NCBI RefSeq assembly: GCF_003382275.1
Contig: NZ_QTJX01000002.1
Span: 310,001-374,000 of the forward strand
Length of the DNA: 64,000 bases
Source of the DNA: Flagellimonas nanhaiensis
GTDB taxonomy: Bacteria; Bacteroidota; Bacteroidia; Flavobacteriales; Flavobacteriaceae
Direction of reading: 5' to 3'
In this document: one piece after another, positions 25,976 to 34,778 of the stretch
Numbering within the stretch: position 1 is the first letter of the stretch
Layout: every line of letters begins with the position of its first letter
The notes under the pieces: generated by a model
Databases searched by the model: none
What the model was told of the DNA's origin: nothing
The model's input: only the letters and a program-made list of their open reading frames with translations
Translations under genes and position numbers: made by a program

Positions 25976-26089
25976 ACCTTATTTAGGGCATTAACCACCA
26001 TCCATACACTACTAACTGTCATTTACAAAAAATTATCACATAAAGTGCTGATTATTTGTAACTTAATCTAATAACATAACCAAACTCAT

Positions 26090-26635
26090 ATGAATAGAAA
26101 TTCTTTTTTAAAACGTGGAATTCTTTCTGCAGCGGCACTTACATCACTACCAGCATTGGCCAGTTCCGGTAGAAAGGAACCTAATAAACCTTCATCACTT
26201 GACCCCAAAGTAGTTAGAAATGATGAAGGCAAAAAAGTCAATGTAATAGGTGATCAGCAAACTTTTAAACTAACAAGTAAGGATACCGATGGCCAATTCA
26301 CTCTTATTGAGGAAACAAATCCTCCAGGGATGATGATTCCTCCCCATGTTCACACGAATGAAGATGAGGTTTTTAAAGTTTTAGAGGGAGAACTTGAAAT
26401 AACTGTTGGTGAAAAAACGACTATCCTACAAGCTGGGGATTTAGCATTTGCTCCGAGAAACATTCCCCATTCCTGGAAGGTTGTCGGTGATAAGGATTGC
26501 AAGACCATTCTAAGTATTTTTCCAGCAGGTTTGGAGGTAATGTTCGAAGAATTAGGGGGTCTACCGCCAGGACCACCGGATTTTGCCAATGTATCGGAAA
26601 TATGCTCTAAGTATGGTATAACTTTCTTGGCTTAA
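26090..26635 (+). CDS. Exported cupin domain protein
   Basis: Protein of 181 aa with an N-terminal export signal, NRNSFLKRGILSAAALTSLPALAS, in which the twin arginine of a Tat signal is incomplete. A single cupin barrel covers residues 60-160: PPHVHTNEDEVFKVLEGELEI supplies the metal-binding HxH and Glu of motif 1, and LAFAPRNIPHSWK the His of motif 2. The ligand is unknown. Its terminator is shared with the convergent tyrS. Confidence 0.72.
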   Translation: MNRNSFLKRGILSAAALTSLPALASSGRKEPNKPSSLDPKVVRNDEGKKVNVIGDQQTFKLTSKDTDGQFTLIEETNPPGMMIPPHVHTNEDEVFKVLEGELEITVGEKTTILQAGDLAFAPRNIPHSWKVVGDKDCKTILSIFPAGLEVMFEELGGLPPGPPDFANVSEICSKYGITFLA

Positions 26636-26666
26636 AAAAAGTTTCCTTTTAAAGGAAGTCTTTTTT
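26633..26666. terminator. Bidirectional terminator between cupin gene and tyrS
   Basis: An A run, TTCCTTT, T, AAAGGAA and a T run form a short stem flanked by A and T tracts on either side. It lies between two convergent genes whose stop codons are about 30 bases apart, so it can serve both strands. Confidence 0.65.
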
Positions 26667-27960
26667 AGTCGGCGACAAGTACAAAATAATTCTTCTTACC
26701 TCTTTGTAACAGTACAAACTTGTTGTTGATCAAGTCTGCCTTTGTAATAAGGTAGTCCTCTTTTACCTTTTCCTTATTTACGGATATGGAGTTTTGCTTT
26801 AGTTCCCTTCTGGCCTCACCATTGGAAGACAAAAAATTAGTTTTTGCAGATAATGCCCCGATCATGTCCAACCCTTGATCAATTTCATCTTTTGAAATTT
26901 GAGCTTGGGGAACCCCTTCAAAAACATCCAAAAAGGTTTTTTCATCCAATTCTTTCAAATCTTCCGAAGTAGACTTTCCAAAGAGAATGTTACTTGCCTT
27001 CATTGCATTTTCCAAATCGGCTTTGGAATGGACCATGGTAGTGATTTCTTCCGCAAGACGTTTTTGTAGCACCCTTAAATGCGGTGCTTCTTTGTGTTCC
27101 ACAACCAACCTTTCAATTTCATCTTGGGTTAAAAAAGTGAATATCTTGATGTATTTCTCCGCATCCTCATCTGATGTGTTCAACCAGTACTGATAAAATT
27201 TATATGGGGATGTTCTTTCGGCATCCAACCATACATTTCCACCTTCGGTCTTTCCAAATTTTGTCCCGTCCGCTTTAGTGATCAAAGGACATGTAAGTGC
27301 AAATCCTTTTCCTCCACCAATCCTGCGGATGAGTTCTGTTCCCGTAGTGATATTTCCCCATTGATCGCTCCCGCCCATTTGAAGGGTGCAATCATGGTTT
27401 TGGAACAGATACAAGAAATCATAGCCCTGTACCAGTTGATAGGTGAATTCTGTAAAGGACATTCCTTCCTTGGCATCAGAGGAAAGTCTCTTTTTAACGG
27501 AGTCCTTGGCCATCATATAATTGACGGTAATATGCTTTCCCACATCCCTGATAAAATCCAAGAATGAAAAGTCCTTCATCCAATCATAGTTGTTTACCAG
27601 GACCGCAGCGTTGGGTTCATTGCTCTCAAAGTCCAAGAATCTCGACAATTGTTCTTTCAAGGCTTCTTGGTTGTGCCTCAATGTTGCCTCATCCAAAAGA
27701 TTTCGTTCCTCCGACTTTCCAGATGGGTCACCGATCATTCCCGTTGCTCCGCCCACCAAGGCAAAGGGCTTATGTCCCGCCAATTGAAAATGCCTTAGCA
27801 TCATAACGCTTACCAAATGTCCGATATGTAAAGAATCCGCTGTTGGGTCTATACCCACATAAGCAGCCCTCATACTTTCCATGAGGTGTTCCTCGGCACT
27901 GGGCATAATATCATGCACCATTCCTCTCCATTGCAGTTCTTGAACAAAATTCTTTTCCAT
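26665..27960 (-). CDS. tyrS: Tyrosine--tRNA ligase
   Basis: Class I tyrosyl-tRNA synthetase, 431 aa, the usual bacterial length. The HIGH motif is in [13 protein letters not shown] near residue 42, and the KMSKS equivalent is [13 protein letters not shown] near residue 235. [14 protein letters not shown] contributes to tyrosine binding. The last 80 residues form the S4 RNA-binding domain ([19 protein letters not shown]). A minus-strand TATATTTG promoter box lies 22 bases before the start codon. Confidence 0.97.
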   Translation of the reverse strand: MEKNFVQELQWRGMVHDIMPSAEEHLMESMRAAYVGIDPTADSLHIGHLVSVMMLRHFQLAGHKPFALVGGATGMIGDPSGKSEERNLLDEATLRHNQEALKEQLSRFLDFESNEPNAAVLVNNYDWMKDFSFLDFIRDVGKHITVNYMMAKDSVKKRLSSDAKEGMSFTEFTYQLVQGYDFLYLFQNHDCTLQMGGSDQWGNITTGTELIRRIGGGKGFALTCPLITKADGTKFGKTEGGNVWLDAERTSPYKFYQYWLNTSDEDAEKYIKIFTFLTQDEIERLVVEHKEAPHLRVLQKRLAEEITTMVHSKADLENAMKASNILFGKSTSEDLKELDEKTFLDVFEGVPQAQISKDEIDQGLDMIGALSAKTNFLSSNGEARRELKQNSISVNKEKVKEDYLITKADLINNKFVLLQRGKKNYFVLVAD

Positions 27961-27981
27961 GGTTGTCTTTTAGAATAGTTG

Positions 27982-27989
27982 CAAATATA
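27982..27989 (-). promoter_or_regulatory. -7 promoter box for tyrS
   Basis: The minus strand reads TATATTTG followed by C, a full TAnnTTTGC match, 21 bases before the tyrS ATG at 27960. The gap is shared with the divergent epimerase gene. Confidence 0.5.
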
Positions 27990-28046
27990 AAAATGAAGTT
28001 CGAACATCCCTTGAGAAAATCCGTTCCAAATAGGTACTTTTACCAC

Positions 28047-29054
28047 ATGATTTTGGTCACCGGCGGTACAGGTTTAATTGGGTCCCACCTACTTTTTCAT
28101 CTAACAAGCAATGGAAAAGAGGTAAGAGCGACCTTTAGATCAGAGGATTCCATAGAAAAAGTTGAGAAGATTTTTGGGTACTACACCGATAGCCCCGGAA
28201 CTCTCTTTGAAAAAGTTAGCTGGGTACAGGCAGATATTACCGATGTGGAATCTATGAGCACTCTCTTTGACGAAGTAGATCAGGTTTACCATGTAGCTGC
28301 TCTAATTTCTTTTGACCCTAAAGATTACAAATCCTTGGTAAGGGTGAATACTGAGGGCACTTCAAACGTGGTTAACCTATGCCTGAAGCATAGGGTCAAA
28401 AAATTATGCCATGTTAGTTCCATTGCAGCCATTGGCCCCAGCCTGCAAAACGAAATGGCCACGGAAGAGAATGAATGGAGCGACATAAAAGTTTCAGGTT
28501 ATGGACTAACCAAACATGATGCAGAACTGGAAGTATGGAGAGGTTCACAGGAAGGGCTTTCTGTGGTTATTGTAAATCCCGGAGTTGTAATAGGTCCTGG
28601 CTTTTGGAAATCCGGTAGCGGTTCCTTTTTCACCTATGCAGCAAAAGGAAAAAAATCCTTTATTCCTGGAGGGACCGGTTTTGTTTCTGTGAATGATGTT
28701 GTTAGATCAATGACCATGCTGATGGATTCAAAAGTTGAAAGCGAGCGTTTTATACTGGTCAATGAAAACATGTCCTACGGAGAATTCTTTCAGAGAATTG
28801 CGCCGCATTTGGATGTGTCCCCACCCTCAAAAGAAATACCTTTTTGGGCACTTGAGCTTTTTTGGCGATGGGATTGGTTACGAAGTAATCTATTGGAGAA
28901 AAGGCGCAGACTTACCAAGACAATGGCCAAGGGGTTGTACAAACAGGAAAATTACAGTAGTGAAAAAATCATCGACACTCTCAATTTTCAGTTTGATGAT
29001 CTGGACGAAGTCATAAGGTTTTGCTCTGCTAAATTCAAGAATCGGAATCAGTAG
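28047..29054 (+). CDS. NAD-dependent epimerase/dehydratase family protein (extended SDR)
   Basis: Extended short-chain dehydrogenase, 335 aa. The Rossmann motif GGTGLIGSHL begins at residue 6, and the catalytic pair is YGLTKHDAE (YxxxK) near residue 152 with an upstream Ser in HVSSIAAIG. The substrate could be a nucleotide sugar, a dihydroflavonol-like compound or a lipid-linked intermediate. I use the ATG at 28047, because the frame extends 28 codons upstream into the tyrS promoter region with no homology. The 3' end overlaps the convergent DUF4296 gene by 20 bases. Confidence 0.8.
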   Translation: MILVTGGTGLIGSHLLFHLTSNGKEVRATFRSEDSIEKVEKIFGYYTDSPGTLFEKVSWVQADITDVESMSTLFDEVDQVYHVAALISFDPKDYKSLVRVNTEGTSNVVNLCLKHRVKKLCHVSSIAAIGPSLQNEMATEENEWSDIKVSGYGLTKHDAELEVWRGSQEGLSVVIVNPGVVIGPGFWKSGSGSFFTYAAKGKKSFIPGGTGFVSVNDVVRSMTMLMDSKVESERFILVNENMSYGEFFQRIAPHLDVSPPSKEIPFWALELFWRWDWLRSNLLEKRRRLTKTMAKGLYKQENYSSEKIIDTLNFQFDDLDEVIRFCSAKFKNRNQ

Positions 29055-29475
29055 GTTCTTTCTCTGGCTTTTTGGTTCTTTTTAGGGTATCCTTTACCTT
29101 CTCCCTGTTTTTTGACCTTGCACTATCATTCCTTTTCTTGGTTCTGTCTTCCAATATCGATTTTCGCTCATCCAACTTGGATTCTACTTCTTCATAAATT
29201 AACTGGTACTCCAGAGGAACAGAGGCGTAATAGAGGTCGCTTTGAGAAAATTGCACACTGTCTATTTCATATTTTTCAAAGAGGAACTCCATGACTTCAA
29301 TCTCATTCTTCTCCATGGTTGTCTTAAAAGATGTCTTTACGGCATTGAGCACTGCCAAATCATGAAGAATAAGGACCATTTTGTCCTTTGGAATAAGGTT
29401 TTCTGGTTTTTCCACTACCTTTTCGGCACAGGACCAAAACATCAATCCCAATAAAACCAGTACAAAATTCCTCAT
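29035..29475 (-). CDS. DUF4296 domain lipoprotein
   Basis: Predicted lipoprotein, 146 aa. The lipobox is MFWSC (Cys about 16). The DUF4296 domain covers residues 25-110, with KMVLILHDLAVLNAVK and KYEIDSVQFSQSDLYYAS. The C-terminal 35 residues are highly charged (Lys, Arg, Glu, Asp). The start is the ATG at 29475, five bases after the pyrC stop. DUF4296 lipoproteins are typical of Bacteroidota and their role is unknown to me. Third gene of the DPM synthase-like-pyrC-DUF4296 run. Confidence 0.75.
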   Translation of the reverse strand: MRNFVLVLLGLMFWSCAEKVVEKPENLIPKDKMVLILHDLAVLNAVKTSFKTTMEKNEIEVMEFLFEKYEIDSVQFSQSDLYYASVPLEYQLIYEEVESKLDERKSILEDRTKKRNDSARSKNREKVKDTLKRTKKPEKEPTDSDS

Positions 29476-29479
29476 TTTC

Positions 29480-30820
29480 CTATCTATTGAATGTAAGTCT
29501 TTTGGCATTTTTCCTTTCGGAAAACAGGCCTTGATCGTAGGCCAAATGACCATTTACAAAAGTTCGTACAACTTCGGACCCAAAGGTAACTCCTTCAAAC
29601 GGAGACCACCCACACTTATAGAAAACATTAGATCTTTTTACTTCGTTTCTACAGTTTCTACCCACCTGGACCAAATCGGCAAAATATCCTTCCCGGATAT
29701 AACCCCTTCGGTCAATATCGAACAAAATGGCCGGGTTATGGCACATTTTTTCTACTATCTTCTCTAAGCCAATCAGTCCTTCTTGTTCTTTCTGCAGCAT
29801 GGCAAGCAGCGCATGTTGCACCAACGGCCCTCCTGATGGGGCTTTTGTATAGGGATTGGTCTTTTCTTCCAATGTATGTGGAGCGTGATCGGTAGCCACA
29901 ATGTCAATACGATCATCCAAAAGTGCTTTCCATAACTGCTCCCTGTCCGTTTTGGTCTTTACCGCGGGGTTCCACTTAATGTGGGTTCCCTTTTCAGCAT
30001 AGTCTTCATCAGAAAACCAAAGGTGGTGAATGCATACTTCCGCTGTTATCTTTTTTTCCTTGAGGGGAATTGAATTCACAAACAGATCTGTTTCTTTTCC
30101 TGTTGAAACATGGAACACATGCAACCTAGCCCCCGTTTTTTTAGCAAGCTCAATAGCCTTGGAAGATGAAAGGTAACATGCTTCCGTACTTCTAATTGTG
30201 GGGTGGAACTCTATGGGAATGTCATCGCCATACATTTCTTGATATTTGGCCATATTGGCCCTAATGGTGGTTTCATCCTCACAATGTGCTGAGATTACCA
30301 TTTCGGTACTTGAAAATATCTTCTCCAAAACCTCTTCGTCATCTACTAACATATTCCCCGTAGAAGAGCCCAAAAACAACTTTACCCCAGAGCAGGCATT
30401 TTTATCCAGACGCTTTAATTCCTCCAAATTATCATTGGTTCCTCCAAAGAGGAACGAATAATTGGCAAAAGAATCGTTTGCAGCTATAGCAAACTTTTCT
30501 TCCAACTTTTCAATGGTGGTGGTTTGCGGATTGGTGTTGGGCTGCTCCATAAATGTGGTGATTCCACCAGCAATTGCAGCCCTGCTCTCTGTAGCAATGG
30601 TTCCCTTATGGGTCAGTCCTGGTTCTCTGAAGTGTACCTGATCATCAACAATACCTGGAAGCAGAAGGTCTCCCTCCAAATCTATGACATTGGCATTATC
30701 ATCAGAGATATTTTTGTCCATTCGGGCAATAAAATCCCCCTCCAACAATAAGTCTGTTTCAAAAATGTTGCCTTCGTTGACAACCTTTGCATTTTTTAAA
30801 AGCACTTTTGTCATCATCAA
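29480..30820 (-). CDS. pyrC: Dihydroorotase (Bacteroidota type)
   Basis: Zinc amidohydrolase of pyrimidine synthesis, 446 aa, converting N-carbamoyl-aspartate to dihydroorotate. DDQVHFREPGLTHKG near residue 60 is the family signature. The first His of the usual HxH metal pair is Gln (QVH), a replacement I recall as common in Bacteroidota dihydroorotases. SAHCEDE near 172, HVFHVST near 232 and VATDHAPHT near 312 supply the other ligands. The ATG overlaps the stop of the upstream glycosyltransferase by 4 bases. Three ATG codons stand in a row, so the exact start is uncertain by two codons. Confidence 0.9.
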   Translation of the reverse strand: MMMTKVLLKNAKVVNEGNIFETDLLLEGDFIARMDKNISDDNANVIDLEGDLLLPGIVDDQVHFREPGLTHKGTIATESRAAIAGGITTFMEQPNTNPQTTTIEKLEEKFAIAANDSFANYSFLFGGTNDNLEELKRLDKNACSGVKLFLGSSTGNMLVDDEEVLEKIFSSTEMVISAHCEDETTIRANMAKYQEMYGDDIPIEFHPTIRSTEACYLSSSKAIELAKKTGARLHVFHVSTGKETDLFVNSIPLKEKKITAEVCIHHLWFSDEDYAEKGTHIKWNPAVKTKTDREQLWKALLDDRIDIVATDHAPHTLEEKTNPYTKAPSGGPLVQHALLAMLQKEQEGLIGLEKIVEKMCHNPAILFDIDRRGYIREGYFADLVQVGRNCRNEVKRSNVFYKCGWSPFEGVTFGSEVVRTFVNGHLAYDQGLFSERKNAKRLTFNR

Positions 30821-31545
30821 AATTTCTTTCCGTAAAACATGCTTCTCAACTTCATGGCGATTACTCCAAAAATGGCCTCCCTAATAATTCCAGAGTTCAT
30901 TTTTGATTTTCCACTCACCCTGTCCGTAAAAATGATAGAGACCTCTTCAATTTTGAATTTTTTGAGATAGGCCCTGTACTTCATTTCTATCTGAAAAGCA
31001 TATCCAATAAACCGCACTTTATCAAGATCAATGCTTTCCAAAACCTCTCGTTTATAACACACAAAACCCGCAGTGGGATCGTGCACTCTCATTCCGGTAA
31101 TGAGCTTTACATAAAAAGAGGCTCCGTAGGACAGTAGAATTCGGAAAAGTGGCCAATTCACCACATTGACGCCTTTCTTGTATCGAGAACCCACGGCAAC
31201 ATCTGCGCCATTGAGGCATGCCCTGTGCAACCGGATCAAATCTGCAGGTCTATGGGAGAAGTCGGCATCCATTTCAAAAATGTAATCGTAGCCATTTTTC
31301 AAGGCCCACTTGAATCCATGGATGTAAGCCGTTCCTAGACCGGATTTTTCTTTACGGACCTCAAGAAACAATCTTTCCGAAAATTGATCCTGCAAACTCC
31401 TTACTGCATCTGCAGTACCATCAGGTGAATTATCGTCAACGATAAGGACATGAAAATCTTTCTTTAGATCGAAAACCGTTTTTATAATGGCCTCAATGTT
31501 CTCAATTTCATTGAAGGTGGGTATAATGACCAAGCCGTCCGCCAT
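30817..31545 (-). CDS. Polyprenol monophosphomannose synthase-like glycosyltransferase (GT2)
   Basis: GT2 enzyme of 242 aa with the dolichyl-phosphate mannose synthase pattern: VIIPTFNEIENIEAII at the N-terminus, LIVDDNSPDGTAD near residue 35, and the DxD metal site in FEMDADFSHRPADL near residue 92. It transfers a hexose from a nucleotide sugar to polyprenyl phosphate at the inner membrane, giving a donor for GT39-type enzymes. Such an enzyme is encoded 120 bases away on the other strand (31667). It leads the operon with pyrC. Confidence 0.85.
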   Translation of the reverse strand: MADGLVIIPTFNEIENIEAIIKTVFDLKKDFHVLIVDDNSPDGTADAVRSLQDQFSERLFLEVRKEKSGLGTAYIHGFKWALKNGYDYIFEMDADFSHRPADLIRLHRACLNGADVAVGSRYKKGVNVVNWPLFRILLSYGASFYVKLITGMRVHDPTAGFVCYKREVLESIDLDKVRFIGYAFQIEMKYRAYLKKFKIEEVSIIFTDRVSGKSKMNSGIIREAIFGVIAMKLRSMFYGKKF

Positions 31546-31637
31546 TCGCTAAGGATTAGAGCGTAAAAATACGGTTTTCTGGCGTGCCCTTGCAAGTCGT
31601 TTCGTATATGAATATCACGGCTGTAATGCTTTCTTTG

Positions 31638-31645
31638 TAACTTTA
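31638..31645 (+). promoter_or_regulatory. -7 promoter box for the GT39-DUF4271-hemD operon
   Basis: TAACTTTA, one base from TAnnTTTG, ends 21 bases before the ATG at 31667, matching the spacing of several other boxes in this window. Confidence 0.35.
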
Positions 31646-31666
31646 CGCCCTAGTAAAACCAATTTG

Positions 31667-33325
31667 ATGGTCCAGAAATATCCCAAGCTCTTCCTTGTTT
31701 TATTGGTCGCCCTTTTTATTCTAAATCTTGTACAAAGTTATTTTACGGAACTGATCTATGACGAGGCATACTATTGGTACTACGCCAAGGACCTGGCCTG
31801 GGGTTATTTTGACCACCCCCCAATGGTTGCTTTCTTAATTAAACTCAGTAGTTTATTCTTTAATGGAGAATTGGGTGTTCGCTTTATGAGTTGTGTACTT
31901 TCTGTTGGCACTTATATACTGTTATGGGAATTGATAGACAATCCCAAAAAGAAAGATTATGTAGTTCATTTTTTTGTGTTGGTGTTCTCCTTTACCTTGA
32001 TGAATGCCTATGGGTTCTTGACCCTGCCTGACACTCCCTTTCTCTTCTTTACAGCCCTGTTCCTATTATTGTACAAACAGTATTTAAAAAACCCATCTAT
32101 ATGGATTTCCTTAGGACTGGGAGTGGTAATGGCCGCATTGATGTATAGTAAGTACCATGCAGTTTTGGTGATTTTATTTGTGTTTTTTTCCAACATAAAA
32201 TTAATCACTCAAAAAAATGCCTGGATTGCTGTGGGTCTGGCGTTGGTTTGTTACACCCCTCATTTTTGGTGGCTTTATCAAAATGATTTTGTGTCCATCC
32301 AGTTTCACTTATTTGAGCGTCCCAACCAGGCTTATACCTTTGAAGGTTTTACCCTGGGTTATTTTCTAAATCTTGTAGTCATTATCGGGCTACTTTTCTA
32401 TTGGACCTACGCTTCTTTATTTACCTATAAGATAACGGACAAATTTTCCAAGGCCTTGGTTTATCTTACCTACGGTGTTCTTATTTTCTTTTTCATATCT
32501 AGCTTTAATAGGAGAGTACAGGCGCAATGGGCAATCGTGATAACCATTCCGCTTATCATTATGACCTTTAACCGACTTGTTGAACATGAAAGAAGCAGAA
32601 AATGGATTTTTAGGATAGGAATCGTAAGTACTTTGTTATTGCTATACGCCAGGGCGTGGTTGGTGTACCCGTCGCTATTTCCATTGCATTACGAAACACA
32701 TGGCAACAAAATATGGGTGAATGAGCTCCGTTCAAAATCTGGTGGAATCCCAATAATTTTTGAAAATTCCTATCGACGGGCTCCTATGTACGAATTCTAC
32801 TCAGGTATTCCCACAATGTCCCTCAATAATTATATGTATCGAAAGAACCAGTATACCATAGACGGTTCTGAAGAAAATGTTCGAGGTAAAAAGGTGCTGT
32901 ATGTCTCAAAATACCGAAAAAGTGGAGATATAAAATATATGCACTTAGACAGTACCGTTTTTTATGGGGTATTCATGGATGATTTCCAACCGTACCGAAG
33001 GCTTGAATGTATTGTGGACCAAAGCGAAGGTGAGGAGCAACGTATCTTAAGAGTTTACAATCCCTATGATTTTGATGTACCTCTTGACAAACTGAAGTAT
33101 TCCATTGCCTATTCCAACAAGCATAAACAGGTACAGGAATTGATCAATCTAAAAGTGGTTCCGCAGCTTCCCCATGAAGTGCTACTAAAATCTAAGGATA
33201 CGGCTGTTTTTAATTTTGACCTGCCTCTTCCAAAACAAGAGGAAATCTATTACTACCGAATTGGAGTATCAGAAAATGGCCTGTTACCCGGATTGAACGG
33301 AAAACCTATAAAAGTTTCAGAATGA
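31667..33325 (+). CDS. GT39-type (ArnT/PMT-like) membrane glycosyltransferase
   Basis: Integral membrane glycosyltransferase of 552 aa. The acidic loop after the first membrane segment, LIYDEAYYWYYAKDLAWGYFDHPPM near residue 27 onward, holds the catalytic Asp-Glu of GT-C enzymes and the His-Pro-Pro that typifies this branch. About ten membrane segments follow to residue 340, then a soluble C-terminal domain of about 200 residues. It uses polyprenyl-phosphate sugars, matching the neighbouring DPM synthase-like gene. The acceptor may be lipid A or protein. The stop overlaps the start of DUF4271 (ATGA). Confidence 0.78.
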   Translation: MVQKYPKLFLVLLVALFILNLVQSYFTELIYDEAYYWYYAKDLAWGYFDHPPMVAFLIKLSSLFFNGELGVRFMSCVLSVGTYILLWELIDNPKKKDYVVHFFVLVFSFTLMNAYGFLTLPDTPFLFFTALFLLLYKQYLKNPSIWISLGLGVVMAALMYSKYHAVLVILFVFFSNIKLITQKNAWIAVGLALVCYTPHFWWLYQNDFVSIQFHLFERPNQAYTFEGFTLGYFLNLVVIIGLLFYWTYASLFTYKITDKFSKALVYLTYGVLIFFFISSFNRRVQAQWAIVITIPLIIMTFNRLVEHERSRKWIFRIGIVSTLLLLYARAWLVYPSLFPLHYETHGNKIWVNELRSKSGGIPIIFENSYRRAPMYEFYSGIPTMSLNNYMYRKNQYTIDGSEENVRGKKVLYVSKYRKSGDIKYMHLDSTVFYGVFMDDFQPYRRLECIVDQSEGEEQRILRVYNPYDFDVPLDKLKYSIAYSNKHKQVQELINLKVVPQLPHEVLLKSKDTAVFNFDLPLPKQEEIYYYRIGVSENGLLPGLNGKPIKVSE

Positions 33326-33978
33326 ACCCCGTTGACAGAGTAGTTTTTTCTTTGGATTGGATAACTATCACACTCTTTTTGAGCATGATATTACTCACCT
33401 TGGGTAAATATTTGTTTCAAAGCAGGTTCATGAACTTCATGATTCTCCCTTTCAATGACAAGTATATTCTGTTGCATAACAAGAAAGGACAGTTATTAAA
33501 TTGGTTCCATATCCTTTTGACCCTATTTCAACTATTAAATCTGTCCTTGTTTCTCTTTTTGATTCAAAAGCATCTTCTAGCTGCTCCGTTGGGCGATGAT
33601 CAAATAGCATTTTTCTGGATTTTAGGCTTCCTGACCCTTTTTGAGTTGGCAAAATTGGGGGTTCAGTATTTGAAGGGTTTTATTTTTGAAACCAGCCATC
33701 TTATTTCAGAATTGATATTCCACAAAATCTCCTATCTGAACTTTAGTAGTTTAATCATGTTGATCGGGAACATTGTTGTCATTTATATCTTAAACGACTC
33801 AAAAATGGTGATTTACGCAACAATTTTGTTGGTTCTTGCCATAAATGGCATTGGGGTAATCAAGTTGTTGAAGAACTATCAAAAAGCCCTGATTCCCCAT
33901 GTTTTGTATTTTATTTTGTACCTTTGCACTCTTGAAATTGCGCCCCTGGTGCTTATTGGGAGCTATCTAAAAGATTGA
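33322..33978 (+). CDS. DUF4271 membrane protein
   Basis: Membrane protein of 218 aa with about six hydrophobic segments and the DUF4271 start pattern around residues 20-50 (LGKYLFQSRFMNFMILPFNDKY). It overlaps the preceding glycosyltransferase by 4 bases and is followed six bases later by hemD. The DUF4271-hemD pair is, as I recall, a common neighbourhood in Bacteroidota. Function unknown. Confidence 0.75.
   Translation: MNPVDRVVFSLDWITITLFLSMILLTLGKYLFQSRFMNFMILPFNDKYILLHNKKGQLLNWFHILLTLFQLLNLSLFLFLIQKHLLAAPLGDDQIAFFWILGFLTLFELAKLGVQYLKGFIFETSHLISELIFHKISYLNFSSLIMLIGNIVVIYILNDSKMVIYATILLVLAINGIGVIKLLKNYQKALIPHVLYFILYLCTLEIAPLVLIGSYLKD
33919..33926 (+). promoter_or_regulatory. Possible internal -7 box before hemD
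   Basis: TACCTTTG followed by C, an exact TAnnTTTG match, lies inside the 3' end of the DUF4271 gene, 58 bases before the hemD ATG. It could give hemD a separate transcript, but chance occurrence inside coding DNA cannot be ruled out. Confidence 0.25.
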
Positions 33979-33984
33979 AAACTT

Positions 33985-34728
33985 ATGAAGGTAAAGACAA
34001 TTTTGGTTTCCCAACCAGAACCCAAAATAGAAAATTCCCCGTATTCACGACTTATCGAGAAAGAAAAGGTAAAGGTGGATTTTAGGCCTTTCATACACGT
34101 TGAAGGGGTAGAAGCCAAAAATGTAAGACAACAAAAGATTGACCTTAACAACTTTACGGCAATCATACTTACCAGTAGAAATTCAGTAGATCATTTTTTT
34201 AGGATTGCAGAAGAAATGAGATTCAAGGTGCCGGATACCATGAAGTACTTCTGCCAATCTGAAGCTGTGGCCTATTACCTACAAAAGTATGTTGTCTACA
34301 GAAAAAGGAAAATCTATGTTGGTAAGCGGACATTCAACGAATTGGTTCCCCTTATCAAAAAATACAAGGATGAGAAGTTCCTTTTACCTTCTTCGGACAC
34401 TTTAAAGGTTACCGTACCCCAAGCATTGGATGAGCTAAATGTGGATTGGAAACGCGGTATTTTCTACAAAACGGTCATCAGTGACCTTTCAGACCTTAGA
34501 AATGTATACTACGATGTATTGGTGTTCTTTAGTCCTTCAGGGATTGAATCTCTTTTAAAGAATTTTCCCGATTTTGAACAAAACGATACACGCATAGCCG
34601 TATTTGGAAATAGCACGGTAAATGCTGCAACGGAAGCTGGTCTCAGAATAGACATTAAAGCACCCACCCCTGAAACGCCATCAATGACCATGGCTCTTCA
34701 GAAATACATTACCAGTGTAAACAAATAA
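33985..34728 (+). CDS. hemD: Uroporphyrinogen-III synthase
   Basis: Cyclizes hydroxymethylbilane to uroporphyrinogen III in heme synthesis, 247 aa. The family is poorly conserved, but the two-domain pattern is visible: VSQPEPKIENSPYSRLIE at the start, FTAIILTSRNSVDHFF near residue 54, YDVLVFFSPSGIESLL near 174 and IAVFGNSTVNAATEAG near 203. It is the last gene of the operon and is followed by a strong terminator. Confidence 0.85.
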   Translation: MKVKTILVSQPEPKIENSPYSRLIEKEKVKVDFRPFIHVEGVEAKNVRQQKIDLNNFTAIILTSRNSVDHFFRIAEEMRFKVPDTMKYFCQSEAVAYYLQKYVVYRKRKIYVGKRTFNELVPLIKKYKDEKFLLPSSDTLKVTVPQALDELNVDWKRGIFYKTVISDLSDLRNVYYDVLVFFSPSGIESLLKNFPDFEQNDTRIAVFGNSTVNAATEAGLRIDIKAPTPETPSMTMALQKYITSVNK

Positions 34729-34746
34729 GGTTTTATATAATAAAAC

Positions 34747-34776
34747 AAAAGCCCGACCAAATGGTCGGGCTTTTGT
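34747..34776. terminator. Terminator between hemD and pckA
   Basis: AAAAGCCCGACCA, loop AA, TGGTCGGGCTTTT: a 13-pair stem with A and T tracts on both sides. It lies between two convergent genes and can work in both directions. Confidence 0.9.
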
Positions 34777-34778
34777 TT

